A DNA stretch of 64,000 nucleotides from Dehalococcoidia bacterium (GTDB lineage: Bacteria > Chloroflexota > Dehalococcoidia > Lucifugimonadales > UBA1123). The translations under genes were made by a program, and so were the position numbers. Below the pieces are notes generated by a model. The model worked only from the letters and a program-made list of their open reading frames with translations, did not search any database and had not been told where the DNA came from. Location of the stretch: assembly GCA_009838465.1 (NCBI GenBank), contig VXRN01000025.1:30196-94195 (forward strand). The letters run 5' to 3'. Positions 15,945 through 25,129 of the stretch are shown piece by piece; within the stretch, counting starts at the first letter, position 1; each line of letters begins with the position of its first letter.

Positions 15945-16874
15945 ATGACACGATACATAGCAAGAAAGGTCCTGGAGGCGCTGGTCACGCTTATTGGCCT
16001 GAGTCTCGTCGTGTTCTCAGCGGTCCACATGACCGGCGACCCGGCGAGGATGCTGCTGCCGGTGAGGATTGACGCCTCGGAAGAGGTGTACGAGGAACTC
16101 AAGGAGCAGCTTGGCCTCAACAGGCCGTTCATGGTGCAGTACCTGGACTTCATGAGGGGCCTGATAACGAAGGGGGACTTCGGCAGATCGGTGCGAAGCC
16201 AGAAAGAGGCGAGGCACCTGCTGATGGAGCGAGTTCCAGCCACCATCCAGCTTGCCGCCGCCGGACTGTTCTTATCGTTCGTAATCGGAGTGCCTGCGGG
16301 GATATTGTCGGCGGTCAAACGGGATACGCTAGCGGACAAGATAGGCAAGGCGATTGCCATATTCGGCCTCGCCGCGCCGCAGTTCTGGGTGGCTATCATG
16401 GTGGTCATCCTGTTCGGGGCATATCTACAGTGGCTGCCCGTTTACGGATCGGGCGGGCCCGATCACTTCATTCTTCCCGCGTGTGTGCTCGCGCTGGGGC
16501 CGCTTGCCGCGATGATGCGGCTCGGACGCTCGAGCATGTTGGACATACTGGACAGCGAGTTCGTGAAGTTCGCGCGGGTGAAGGGAATGCGCGAGCGTAT
16601 CGTGATCTGGAAACACGCGGCCAGGAACGCGGTCATTCCACTCATGACGTTTGGCGGTCTGACGCTGGCGGCTTTGCTCAACGGCTCGATAGTGGTTGAG
16701 CAGGTGTTCGCGTGGCCCGGCCTCGGCAGAATGATGATCGAGGGGGTCATTCAGCGAGATATGCCGCTTGTGCAGGCGACGGTGCTGGTCTCCGGTTTCT
16801 TCTACGTGGTGACCGCGCTGATAGTGGACATAATGTATGGCTTCGCGGACCCTAGGATCAGGGATACGAACTAG
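15945..16874 (+). CDS. ABC transporter permease (DppB/OppB type)
   Basis: 309-residue inner-membrane permease with about six membrane segments. It opens MTRYIARKVLEALVTLIGLS, typical of the DppB branch, and carries the ATPase-contact loop EFVKFARVKGMRE with the following NAVIPLMTFGG. GGAGG lies 10 nt before the ATG. It forms the translocation channel with the next permease. Confidence 0.92.
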   Translation: MTRYIARKVLEALVTLIGLSLVVFSAVHMTGDPARMLLPVRIDASEEVYEELKEQLGLNRPFMVQYLDFMRGLITKGDFGRSVRSQKEARHLLMERVPATIQLAAAGLFLSFVIGVPAGILSAVKRDTLADKIGKAIAIFGLAAPQFWVAIMVVILFGAYLQWLPVYGSGGPDHFILPACVLALGPLAAMMRLGRSSMLDILDSEFVKFARVKGMRERIVIWKHAARNAVIPLMTFGGLTLAALLNGSIVVEQVFAWPGLGRMMIEGVIQRDMPLVQATVLVSGFFYVVTALIVDIMYGFADPRIRDTN

Positions 16875-16895
16875 AGCGTTTGGGGCAGATTCATC

Positions 16896-17774
16896 ATGTC
16901 AACGTTCACACAGGAAAACGCCCTGGCGGAAGAGTCCGTCGGATTCATGGACCGTCTCAGGGAGCTCAGGCTTCCCTGGATACCTGTGATCGTCATAACC
17001 GTACTGGTGATTCTCGCGGCATTCGCACCATTGCTCTCGCCGCATGATCCGAGGGACCAGAATCTGCGGGATGCCAGAACGCCGCCATTCCAGACCTGGG
17101 ACTACCCACTCGGCACTGACTTCGTGGGCAAGGACATCCTCAGCCGACTGATATATGGCGCGCGCACCTCCGCTTTCATCAGTATGTTCGCGCTGGGCGC
17201 GGGCGTCGTCGTAGGAACGGTGCTGGGGCTAATCTCAGGCTACGCAGGCAGGTGGGTGGACACTATCATCATGCGTATAGCAGACGCGACGATGGGCTTT
17301 CCGTCCATTCTGCTGGCGATGATAATCGTGGCTATTCTTGGCACGGGACTCATGCCCATCGTGGTCGCGGTTGCGGTGTCCACATGGCCGCGAATCGCGC
17401 GGATGATAAGGGGGGAAGTGCTTTCGGTCAAAGACGCCGACTTCGTGATACTTGCCAGGATCGCGGGTGTTTCCCCGGCTGTCATCATCTGGAGGCACGT
17501 GTTCCCGAACGTGCTGAATACGCTGATGGTGATAACGAGCCTGTCTGTAGCGGGCGTGATCCTCACGGAAGCGTCACTGAGCTTCCTGGGACTGGGCCTG
17601 CCGCCGGGCGACCCGGCATGGGGCATCATGGTCTCTGAGGGCAGGCAGAGCCTGTTGCGTATGTGGTGGATCTCGCTGTTCCCAGGGGTGGTCATCACAG
17701 TAGTGGTCATGGCGTTCAACTTCTTCGGGGACTGGCTGCGGGATACGCTCGATCCGAAGCTGCGGAGGGTTTAG
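16896..17774 (+). CDS. ABC transporter permease (DppC/OppC type)
   Basis: 292 residues. An N-terminal membrane segment near 25-48 is followed by the OppC_N motif LSPHDPRDQNLRDARTPPF and YPLGTDFVGKDILSRLIYG. The BPD_transp_1 domain includes the EAA-like loop VKDADFVILARIAGVSPAVI. It starts 21 bp after the first permease and pairs with it. Confidence 0.92.
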   Translation: MSTFTQENALAEESVGFMDRLRELRLPWIPVIVITVLVILAAFAPLLSPHDPRDQNLRDARTPPFQTWDYPLGTDFVGKDILSRLIYGARTSAFISMFALGAGVVVGTVLGLISGYAGRWVDTIIMRIADATMGFPSILLAMIIVAILGTGLMPIVVAVAVSTWPRIARMIRGEVLSVKDADFVILARIAGVSPAVIIWRHVFPNVLNTLMVITSLSVAGVILTEASLSFLGLGLPPGDPAWGIMVSEGRQSLLRMWWISLFPGVVITVVVMAFNFFGDWLRDTLDPKLRRV

Positions 17775-17778
17775 CGCA

Positions 17779-18777
17779 TTGAATAACGGCAACAATGATG
17801 CGGTTCTGCAAGTAGAGGATCTTCGGACGCACTTCTTTACGCGCACGGGCGTGGTGAAGGCTGTGGATGGCGTTTCTTTCGACCTGAAAGCTGGGGAAAC
17901 GCTTGGGATCGTGGGCGAGTCCGGGTCGGGCAAGAGCATGACGGCTTTGTCCATCATGCGGCTGGTGCCGGAGCCTGGCGGTCGCATCGTGAGCGGGCGT
18001 ATCATGTTCGACGGTCAGGACCTGGTGGAGTTGAACGGCAGCGACATGTCGGATATACGCGGCCGGGACATCTGCATGATCTTACAGGACCCGATGACCT
18101 CGCTTAATCCGGTGCTGTCGGTGGGCGATCAGCTTACGGAGACGTTCCGCCCGGACGCGGCCGGGCCAAGTCGAGCAGTATGGGACCGCGCCGTTCAGCT
18201 ACTCCAGATGGTAAGGATACCCGCGGCGGAGATACGGATGCGGGCGTTCCCGCACCAGATGAGCGGCGGTATGAGACAGCGGGTTGTGGGCGCTATTGCA
18301 ATTTCGCGCTCTCCGAAGGTGCTGATAGCGGACGAGCCTACGACGTCGCTCGACGCTACGATCCAGCTCCAGTACCTGCGTCTGCTGAAGGACATTCAGG
18401 CGGAGACGGGCGCGGCGATCATTTTCATCACGCACGACTTTGGGATCGTGGCGAGGATGTGCGACCGGGTGGCGGTAATGTACGCGGGTAAGATAGTGGA
18501 GATAGCGGACGTGGAGGACCTGTTCTACAAGCCTCAGCATCCGTACACACAGGCGCTGCTGGGATCGGTTCCCGACCTTGAAGAGGACGTGGAGTGGCTC
18601 ACCTCCATACAGGGACAGCCTCCCAACCTGGACAATATGCCCGTCGGATGCAGCTTCGAGCCTCGCTGTATGTACGCATTCGATAAGTGCCAGACCGAGT
18701 ACCCGCCCGAATATATCGTCGGAAACAAGCACATAGCGCGATGCTGGAGACTCGATGACGACCACGACACAGCCTAA
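17779..18777 (+). CDS. ABC transporter ATP-binding protein (DppD/OppD type)
   Basis: 332-residue ATPase. Walker A GESGSGKSMTA, Q-loop LQDPMTSLNP, signature MSGGMRQRV and Walker B VLIADEPTTSLD are intact, and the C-terminal oligopeptide extension ends with a cysteine-bearing region (GCSFEPRCMYAFDKCQ) typical of this family. Translation starts at TTG (17779), 4 bp after the permease stop; no better in-frame start precedes the conserved LQVEDLRTHFFTRTG. Confidence 0.92.
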   Translation: MNNGNNDAVLQVEDLRTHFFTRTGVVKAVDGVSFDLKAGETLGIVGESGSGKSMTALSIMRLVPEPGGRIVSGRIMFDGQDLVELNGSDMSDIRGRDICMILQDPMTSLNPVLSVGDQLTETFRPDAAGPSRAVWDRAVQLLQMVRIPAAEIRMRAFPHQMSGGMRQRVVGAIAISRSPKVLIADEPTTSLDATIQLQYLRLLKDIQAETGAAIIFITHDFGIVARMCDRVAVMYAGKIVEIADVEDLFYKPQHPYTQALLGSVPDLEEDVEWLTSIQGQPPNLDNMPVGCSFEPRCMYAFDKCQTEYPPEYIVGNKHIARCWRLDDDHDTA

Positions 18778-19756
18778 CGCGGTAAACGGCGCTGAACCCC
18801 TGATAGCGGCCCAGGATGTGAAGAAGCACTTCCGGGTCACCAGCGGATTTGTGTTTCGCAAGACCGTCGGGCAGGTCAGGGCCGTGGACGGAGTATCGTT
18901 CAGCATACCTGAGGGGCAGACTTACAGCCTGGTCGGGGAATCGGGCTGTGGCAAGACGACGACGGCCAAGCTGGTGCTTCTGGTGGAGCAGCTTACGTCG
19001 GGTCGGCTCACCTTCCAGGGGCAGGATATAAACGAGTTTACGCCTGAGCAGCTAAACGAATACCGGGAGTCGGTGCAGGCGGTGTTCCAGGATCCGTGGA
19101 GTTCGCTGAATCCCCGGCTGAGGGTGGAGTCGATCATCGCGGAGCCGATTACGGCACACCGCAGTCCGACGAAGGGGGAACTGAGGGAGCAGATACTCTC
19201 GCTGCTGGAGGAGGTGGGGCTTCATCCCAGTCACGCGCACCGCTACCCGCACGAGTTCAGTGGCGGCCAGAGACAGCGCATCGCTATTGCCAGGGCGCTG
19301 GCGCTGCGTCCGAAGTTGATAGTGCTGGATGAGCCGGTGTCGGCGCTGGATGTGTCCATACGAGCACAGATAATGAACCTGCTGAAACAACTCCAGATTG
19401 ACCATAATCTGAGCTATCTTCTCATAGCGCACCAGCTCGCCACGGTGCGGTACATGAGCCACAGGGTAGGAGTGATGTACCTGGGCAAGATGGTGGAGGA
19501 AGCCGAATCTTCCGAATTGTTCAACAATCCGCATCATCCGTACACGCGGGCGCTCATATCGGCGTCTCTGTCCTCTCGCCCCGGCGTTGACAGGGAGGAG
19601 ATAGTGCTAAGCGGCGAGGTGCCGTCGCCTATCAACCCGCCGCCGGGATGCACGTTCCACCCTCGTTGTCCCTCGGTATTCGAGCCGTGCTCCGATGACA
19701 TCCCTGAGATGCAGGAAGTGGCGCCCGGGCATTTGGTCTCGTGCCATCTGTACTAA
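18755..19756 (+). CDS. ABC transporter ATP-binding protein (DppF/OppF type)
   Basis: 333 residues, overlapping the previous ATPase gene by 23 bp. Walker A GESGCGKTTTAK, signature FSGGQRQRIAIARAL, Walker B LIVLDEPVSALD and the C-terminal GCTFHPRCPS motif are intact. With the other ATPase it forms the heterodimer that drives the importer. Confidence 0.92.
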   Translation: MTTTTQPNAVNGAEPLIAAQDVKKHFRVTSGFVFRKTVGQVRAVDGVSFSIPEGQTYSLVGESGCGKTTTAKLVLLVEQLTSGRLTFQGQDINEFTPEQLNEYRESVQAVFQDPWSSLNPRLRVESIIAEPITAHRSPTKGELREQILSLLEEVGLHPSHAHRYPHEFSGGQRQRIAIARALALRPKLIVLDEPVSALDVSIRAQIMNLLKQLQIDHNLSYLLIAHQLATVRYMSHRVGVMYLGKMVEEAESSELFNNPHHPYTRALISASLSSRPGVDREEIVLSGEVPSPINPPPGCTFHPRCPSVFEPCSDDIPEMQEVAPGHLVSCHLY

Positions 19757-19757
19757 C

Positions 19758-21836
19758 TTGGCGCGCGTCCCTCTCTGGCCTGTGCTGTGCCTCCTGGCTA
19801 TCCTGCTGACCGGCTGCTCTGACCGTTCTCAGCCGGAAGACATTCCCGACGGAATTTCGCCTTTCGTCAACATTGCGCCAGACGCGCTTGGGAAGCAGGC
19901 GTTCACCATCAACCGCTATCCTGGCGTCGCTATCTTCGACTATGACCGCGATGGGGATATGGATTTCTACGTTACGCAGGAGGAGGGCGGACCGAATTTC
20001 CTGTTCAGGAACGAGGGAGACTCGGATTTCAGCGAGGTGTCAGAGGAGTCAGGCGCGGCGGCGGTCATTAGCAACAGTACGGGTGTAGCGGCTTGCGATT
20101 TCGACAATGACGGGTACCAAGACCTGTACGTAGGCGCTCATGGGCGCAAGGGGGACGGGCTGGACTACCGGTCGGCTGACGAGAGCGACGGTCTTAGGGA
20201 GGCTATCTCGGACCGACTGTTCCTGAACAAGGGCGACGGGACGTTCGAGGATGTAACTCTGTCGGCGTTCGGCGACTCGGTGAACCTGAGGTCGGCGATG
20301 AGTGTGGCGTGCGCGGATGTTGACGGGGACGGCTGGCTGGATATTTACGTGGCCAACAGGGCGGACTTCGACTTCGTGCGGTTCACTGTTCCGCAGCACC
20401 ACGGACATTACAACGTGCTGTATCGGAACAATGGCAATCTTACGTTCAGTGACGTAAGTGAAGAAGCGGGAGTGCGTGGCGGGCAGATAACGATGCGCGC
20501 ACCGGACGGCCTGCCTATCGAGTTCTACGACCCGGAGACGGGCGAATTTTACGAAGGCTACGACTCACGTCTCAGCGACCGGTTTGGGAACAGGGTGGGC
20601 GATCCGACAGGGCAGTCGTGGGCGGTGCTGTTCTTCGACCATGACGACGGCGGCGACCCCGACCTGTGGGTGGCGCACGACGGGGATCACCTGGAGGTCT
20701 ATCGGAACGATACGGTGGGGAACGACATCTCGTTTACACCCATCGCGTCGGAGATGGGTGTTGACGTTACTGGGCAATGGATGGGGTTCGCGCTGGGGGA
20801 CTATGACTCGGACGAGGACCTTGATGTGTTCGTAACGAATATCGGGTATCACCCGCTCATGCGGCGTCCGGTGCCATTTCCTGGGGCGGACTGCGCCTAT
20901 ACGCACCAGTTCGAGTGGGGAACGTGTCTCCATTTCCTGCTGCGGAACGATGGAGCGGTGGAGGCTTCGGACGGGGGGATATTGCCGCAGTTTGCGGAGG
21001 TAACGGCTGAGACGCGGGTGAAGGCGAGCGGGGTAATGCCTCCACAGTCGCTCGACCCGGCCAACATTTACCCGGGTTGGGAGCCTCCGAGTGGGCTGGC
21101 GGCCTACGATTTCGGGTTTGGGACGGCGTTCTTCGACTACGAGAATGACGGAGACCAGGACCTATACTGGCTTGGCTCGCTCGTATCGCGTGGAGAGGGT
21201 CCGGGAGGACTGCTGTATCCGGGCGCGGGTCGCATGATGCGTGGGGACGGCGCGGGTTGGTTCGAGGACATCACGGTGGAGTCGAGGCTGCTGGATATCC
21301 AGGACGTGGACTACTCGGTTCTCGACACAAGTTCGCCGGAGTTTGACGCACGAGCACAGCGGATTGGGTCAGAGTTTCACGAGAATGGGAAGGGGTTGGC
21401 GAAGGGAGATCTGAACGGGGACGGCTTCGTGGATCTGATTGCTACGAACAGCAGTGGGGATCTGCGAGTGGACGGCGGCGTGAGATTCGTCAAGGGGCCG
21501 TTGTTCGTGTGGATGAATGGCGGCAAGGAAGGCAACTGGCTGACGATTCGGCTGAAGGGCGGGATGGCGATTCGTGGAACAGGAAGTAATGCGGATGGGA
21601 TTGGGGCGAGGGTCTATATGACTGCGGAGACAGTGAAGGACTCAGTATCTACGCAAGTTCAAGAAGCCCTTGGCAGTTCCACTTACCTGTCTATGAATAG
21701 TCTTGACCTGACTTTCGGGTTGGGAGAGGCAGACAGGGCTGAGGAGATCGTGATTCGATGGCCGAGCGGGGTGGTGCAGGCACTGGAGGATGTGAGAAGC
21801 AATCGCGTGATTACGATTGAAGAGCCTGAGAAGTGA
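19758..21836 (+). CDS. FG-GAP/VCBS-repeat lipoprotein with ASPIC/UnbV domain (CRTAC1-like)
   Basis: 692 residues if started at the TTG just after the OppF stop; this gives a lipoprotein signal with lipobox LLTGC (Cys20). Calcium-binding FG-GAP loops recur: DYDRDGDMDFYV, DFDNDGYQDLYV, DVDGDGWLDIYV, DYDSDEDLDVFV, DYENDGDQDLYW and DLNGDGFVDLIA. The C-terminus (about 600-690) is an ASPIC/UnbV domain (LTFGLGEADRAEEIVIRWPS). It is probably a surface propeller protein for binding or adhesion. It lies at the end of the importer operon and so may be expressed with it. An in-frame start at 19695 would overlap OppF by 62 bp. Confidence 0.88.
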   Translation: MARVPLWPVLCLLAILLTGCSDRSQPEDIPDGISPFVNIAPDALGKQAFTINRYPGVAIFDYDRDGDMDFYVTQEEGGPNFLFRNEGDSDFSEVSEESGAAAVISNSTGVAACDFDNDGYQDLYVGAHGRKGDGLDYRSADESDGLREAISDRLFLNKGDGTFEDVTLSAFGDSVNLRSAMSVACADVDGDGWLDIYVANRADFDFVRFTVPQHHGHYNVLYRNNGNLTFSDVSEEAGVRGGQITMRAPDGLPIEFYDPETGEFYEGYDSRLSDRFGNRVGDPTGQSWAVLFFDHDDGGDPDLWVAHDGDHLEVYRNDTVGNDISFTPIASEMGVDVTGQWMGFALGDYDSDEDLDVFVTNIGYHPLMRRPVPFPGADCAYTHQFEWGTCLHFLLRNDGAVEASDGGILPQFAEVTAETRVKASGVMPPQSLDPANIYPGWEPPSGLAAYDFGFGTAFFDYENDGDQDLYWLGSLVSRGEGPGGLLYPGAGRMMRGDGAGWFEDITVESRLLDIQDVDYSVLDTSSPEFDARAQRIGSEFHENGKGLAKGDLNGDGFVDLIATNSSGDLRVDGGVRFVKGPLFVWMNGGKEGNWLTIRLKGGMAIRGTGSNADGIGARVYMTAETVKDSVSTQVQEALGSSTYLSMNSLDLTFGLGEADRAEEIVIRWPSGVVQALEDVRSNRVITIEEPEK

Positions 21837-21894
21837 GCGTCAGAACTGTGATTTGTTTGATTGTTGTGATTTACAGGATTGGACGCTTGACAAT

Positions 21895-23508
21895 CTAGGG
21901 TCTGGCCTTTCGGCGAGGTCTGAATCCCAGCAAATACAACGCTAGTATCGTAGCTAGAGTGCCGACTGTGACGCCGACTATCGCGGCCCAGACTATCGCG
22001 CTTCCAAAGATTGGTAGTTGTGTGGACGGAAGTGAGCTTTCCACGGATTCGGGCATGATCTGGAGGGTCTTGAGGAATTCGACGACAGATGCTCGATCTG
22101 CGGATGATAGGGCGGCGAAGGCGTCGCGGCTGGTTTGGGCCTCTCCGCCGTGCGCGAGTATGGCCTCGGAAATCAGGGTGGCGCGGCCATGATGCAGGTA
22201 GGGTGGCTCGTTGGCGAAGCCCCAGAGCTTGCGGGTGAGCCACTGGTCGGTGGGCACCATCTCCTCTTCGCGGGTCTCGTTGTTCAGGATGTCGCCCATG
22301 CTGTGGCGCTTGAGGTCGGTGAAGACCGGCACCATGATTGTGTCGTCGGGGCCACTTCGCAGTCCGGTCGTTTCGCCGCCGTCGGGTAGAGGGACTGAGT
22401 ACGCATTGGCGACCTCGAATACCTGGAGTTTGCCCGCAGGATTGAAGGGGTTGGGCTCGGTGAAGACCTGATTGTTCAGAGGCAGTTCGGGGATGTGGCA
22501 GATGGAACATTCCAGTGCGGAGAATAGCGCCTCGCCTCTCTGAGCGGCGGCGCGCGCTTCGGGATGGTCGGGCATTACGCGGCCTGGTGGAGGCAGCATG
22601 GCCTGGAATATGACGAGCGCGCTTATGTCGCCCCTGGTTAGCTCGTCGGCCATGCCGTCGGCGTCGTGGTCAACAGCGTCCCCGAACCGCTCGGATGCCT
22701 GCATACCGAAGTGCTGGTTCATGGCCTTGACCGCGAACTCTCGCAGGGAGACGATGGTTCCCTTCTGCATGAACGGCCTTATCACGAGGTCGGGGTCAAC
22801 CCCCTCGACTCGGCTTGTGTCCAGAGAGCCGTCGGTCGAGGCAGTGATGGTTCCGAATTCGACGCCCTTGGCGGTGAGAGGCAGGGATACGGGGGCGCCG
22901 GAATCCCGCGCCTGCTTTCTGGCCTCGTCGCGTATGGCGTGCATGTCCTCGGTCATCTCACGTGCGAGAAGCTCGATGTAGCCGGAGCCGAACAGTCCGA
23001 GTGAAGTTCTCTCGTTGCCGACGGTTCTCAGCGTGTGCGCCTGGAAGTCGTCGCCTTCGCCCCCGTCGAAGTTCACGAAGTGGAAGCCGTCCGCGAGCAC
23101 GAACACGTTGGTGGCGTTGTCGCCGCCTCCGCCGAGACGCGGGACGCCGTGGCAGCTGGAGCAGGCGTTGGCATCGGGGCCGGAGATGCGGTTGAAGTTG
23201 TCAGGGAAGGTCCGGGCCGGACGGAAGTTGTCGGGAGATACATCGGTGGTTTCGGGTCTTCCCGCGCCGTCCAGCGTGTTGAAGGACGTGGTGAACAGGC
23301 GTTCTCCACGCTCGACTATCTGATCGAGTGTCAGGCTGCCGCTCTCTATGTCGTCCTGGCTGGTGTGGCCATCCAGGGTGGCGGTGTCGCCGATTCGAGG
23401 CGCTGACGAGGGTTCGGCGGTCGTGTTATGGCAGGCCGCGAGCGTCGCCCAGGCGAGGATGGCCAGGATGAAGGCGAGGCTCTTTCTGGTCGCGCTCAAC
23501 GGGTTCAT
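21895..23508 (-). CDS. Di-haem oxidoreductase (DUF1111/thiol oxidoreductase-like)
   Basis: 537-residue exported protein. N-terminal lipobox LAAC near residue 26. Two haem c sites: CSSCH at 116-120 and CSICH at 334-338, as in DUF1111 di-haem proteins related to MauG and cytochrome c peroxidase. RHSMGDIL and the LWGFANEPPYLHHGRA stretch are family markers. A C-terminal membrane helix (about 503-527) and basic tail RPRRKARP give it a second anchor. It is convergent with the UnbV lipoprotein gene. The redox partner is unknown. Confidence 0.88.
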   Translation of the reverse strand: MNPLSATRKSLAFILAILAWATLAACHNTTAEPSSAPRIGDTATLDGHTSQDDIESGSLTLDQIVERGERLFTTSFNTLDGAGRPETTDVSPDNFRPARTFPDNFNRISGPDANACSSCHGVPRLGGGGDNATNVFVLADGFHFVNFDGGEGDDFQAHTLRTVGNERTSLGLFGSGYIELLAREMTEDMHAIRDEARKQARDSGAPVSLPLTAKGVEFGTITASTDGSLDTSRVEGVDPDLVIRPFMQKGTIVSLREFAVKAMNQHFGMQASERFGDAVDHDADGMADELTRGDISALVIFQAMLPPPGRVMPDHPEARAAAQRGEALFSALECSICHIPELPLNNQVFTEPNPFNPAGKLQVFEVANAYSVPLPDGGETTGLRSGPDDTIMVPVFTDLKRHSMGDILNNETREEEMVPTDQWLTRKLWGFANEPPYLHHGRATLISEAILAHGGEAQTSRDAFAALSSADRASVVEFLKTLQIMPESVESSLPSTQLPIFGSAIVWAAIVGVTVGTLATILALYLLGFRPRRKARP

Positions 23509-23556
23509 CGTCGATTCTCAACGGCTATCTTATCCAGTCAGCGTCGGATAGGATCC

Positions 23557-23850
23557 CTACCTCCATGAGATGTCACGCCGAGACCTGCGTCTTTGGTACG
23601 ACTTCAGAGTTCTCCACAACGAGGAGATGATGAGCACCGCTAGCAGCCCGGCGCAGGCCCCGATAGGAACGAACAGAACGCTCAGTCCGAGCACGAACTG
23701 GAACACTGCCGGATCGAACGTCTGAACCGGCGGGCCGTCCCTGATTTCCGAGACATACCTGAGGTGGTCAAGACGATCTATGTAAACGTAGATGAACGTC
23801 GCCAGTCCGCCGAGGATGGCGGCGGATGTGTACCAAATCTTCACATTCAA
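23557..23850 (-). CDS. Small membrane protein with two membrane segments
   Basis: 97 residues with predicted helices near 8-24 and 52-77 and a basic, Arg-rich C-terminus (YQRRRSRRD), probably cytoplasmic. No family is recognised. Its ATG overlaps the stop of the MFS gene by 4 bp, so the two are co-translated; it may be an accessory subunit of that transporter, which is inference. Confidence 0.65.
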   Translation of the reverse strand: MNVKIWYTSAAILGGLATFIYVYIDRLDHLRYVSEIRDGPPVQTFDPAVFQFVLGLSVLFVPIGACAGLLAVLIISSLWRTLKSYQRRRSRRDISWR

Positions 23851-25115
23851 TATCTAACGCCTCCACTATCGAGCGCTGTTTCGTTTCGATGCGGCCTGCG
23901 GGAAATCGTGTACAGCAACGCCGCTATCGCAAAGGCGGCGGCGAATGCGCCCAAGGCGGGAACGTAGGAATCCGTCCTGTCGAACATCCAACCCGCGTAC
24001 AACGGAGCGAAAAGTGAACCCACCGCATCGAATGCACGCATGATACCAGTTATCGCGCCGTAGTTGCGTCTTCCGAAGTAATTGCCTATGGCTATCCACT
24101 GGAGCACGACCGCGCCTTCGTAAACCGCGAGAAGTACCACGAAGGGGTAGAGGCTGCTGACGCTGTCGGAGAATATGAGCAGGGCGCATCCGGCCACGCC
24201 TGCGAACATCCCCATGGCTATCAGCGGCTGGAAGCTGAGGCGGTGTCCGGCCATACCGAGCGAGAATCGGAAGGGTATGGACAGCAGGAAGAAGATCGCG
24301 ACCAGCCCGGCGGCGAACTCCTCCTCGGCGCCCTGCCAGACCATTATTGGGATGATGTGAATGGACAGGCCGGTCTCGGCGGAGATGCGGAGGGTGGAGG
24401 CGGCGAGAAGAATCCAGAAGACACCCTTCCTGAGCGCCTCGGACAGAGAGAAGTCGTAGGATGCGTCGGAGCCTGACGGAGTATCAGGCGCGGTTGGGGT
24501 GAATTGCTCGATCTCATCCACCTGGTCGGGCGGACTGCGGACGAGACGCGAGCAGAGCAGTCCAGAGGCCAGCACGAATATGGCGGAGTATATCAGCGTG
24601 GAACGCCAGCCTTTGGTGGCTACGCCCAGGCCGAGCGGGTAGAGGAATATCGCGCCTCCGGCGGCTATGCCGGTGAGCAGTATGGTCATGGCGATGGCTT
24701 TTCTTCGGACGAACCAGCCGTTGGCGGCGGCCATGAGCGTGGGGCCGAATCCGAATTGGGAAGGCACGGATACCAGCAGCACGTAGGCCAGAAGGAAGAG
24801 TATGTAGTTGTCTATGAGGGTTATGGTCACGAGACCGACGGAGGCGACTATCGTTCCGATGACGATGAGCGGCCTGGGGCCTAAGCGGTCCACTAGCCAG
24901 CCGTACAGTGGCGCGGCGAGGCTGGACTGGGCGCGGGAGAGTGTGAAGATTAGCGACGTGTTTGCGCTGGACAGGTTCAGATCGCGCCTGATGGGATTGA
25001 AGAACACAGCCGCGCCGTGATAGAGAATTCCGCCGGACATGACGCCCAGCAGGGTGACGCCGAACAGTACCCACCAACCGGAGTATAAGTTTCGCAACCT
25101 GTCCAGGATGCGCAT
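23847..25115 (-). CDS. MFS transporter (OFA/monocarboxylate-like)
   Basis: 422-residue major facilitator with about 12 membrane segments. The loop after helix 2 reads GWLVDRLGPRPL, the family motif A, and the N-terminus resembles the monocarboxylate/oxalate-formate group (WVLFGVTLLGVMSGGILYHG). The central cytoplasmic loop (about 205-230) is charged. Substrate not determinable. Followed by the small membrane protein with a 4-bp overlap. Confidence 0.9.
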   Translation of the reverse strand: MRILDRLRNLYSGWWVLFGVTLLGVMSGGILYHGAAVFFNPIRRDLNLSSANTSLIFTLSRAQSSLAAPLYGWLVDRLGPRPLIVIGTIVASVGLVTITLIDNYILFLLAYVLLVSVPSQFGFGPTLMAAANGWFVRRKAIAMTILLTGIAAGGAIFLYPLGLGVATKGWRSTLIYSAIFVLASGLLCSRLVRSPPDQVDEIEQFTPTAPDTPSGSDASYDFSLSEALRKGVFWILLAASTLRISAETGLSIHIIPIMVWQGAEEEFAAGLVAIFFLLSIPFRFSLGMAGHRLSFQPLIAMGMFAGVAGCALLIFSDSVSSLYPFVVLLAVYEGAVVLQWIAIGNYFGRRNYGAITGIMRAFDAVGSLFAPLYAGWMFDRTDSYVPALGAFAAAFAIAALLYTISRRPHRNETALDSGGVRY

Positions 25116-25129
25116 TTGGTTATCGGCAG

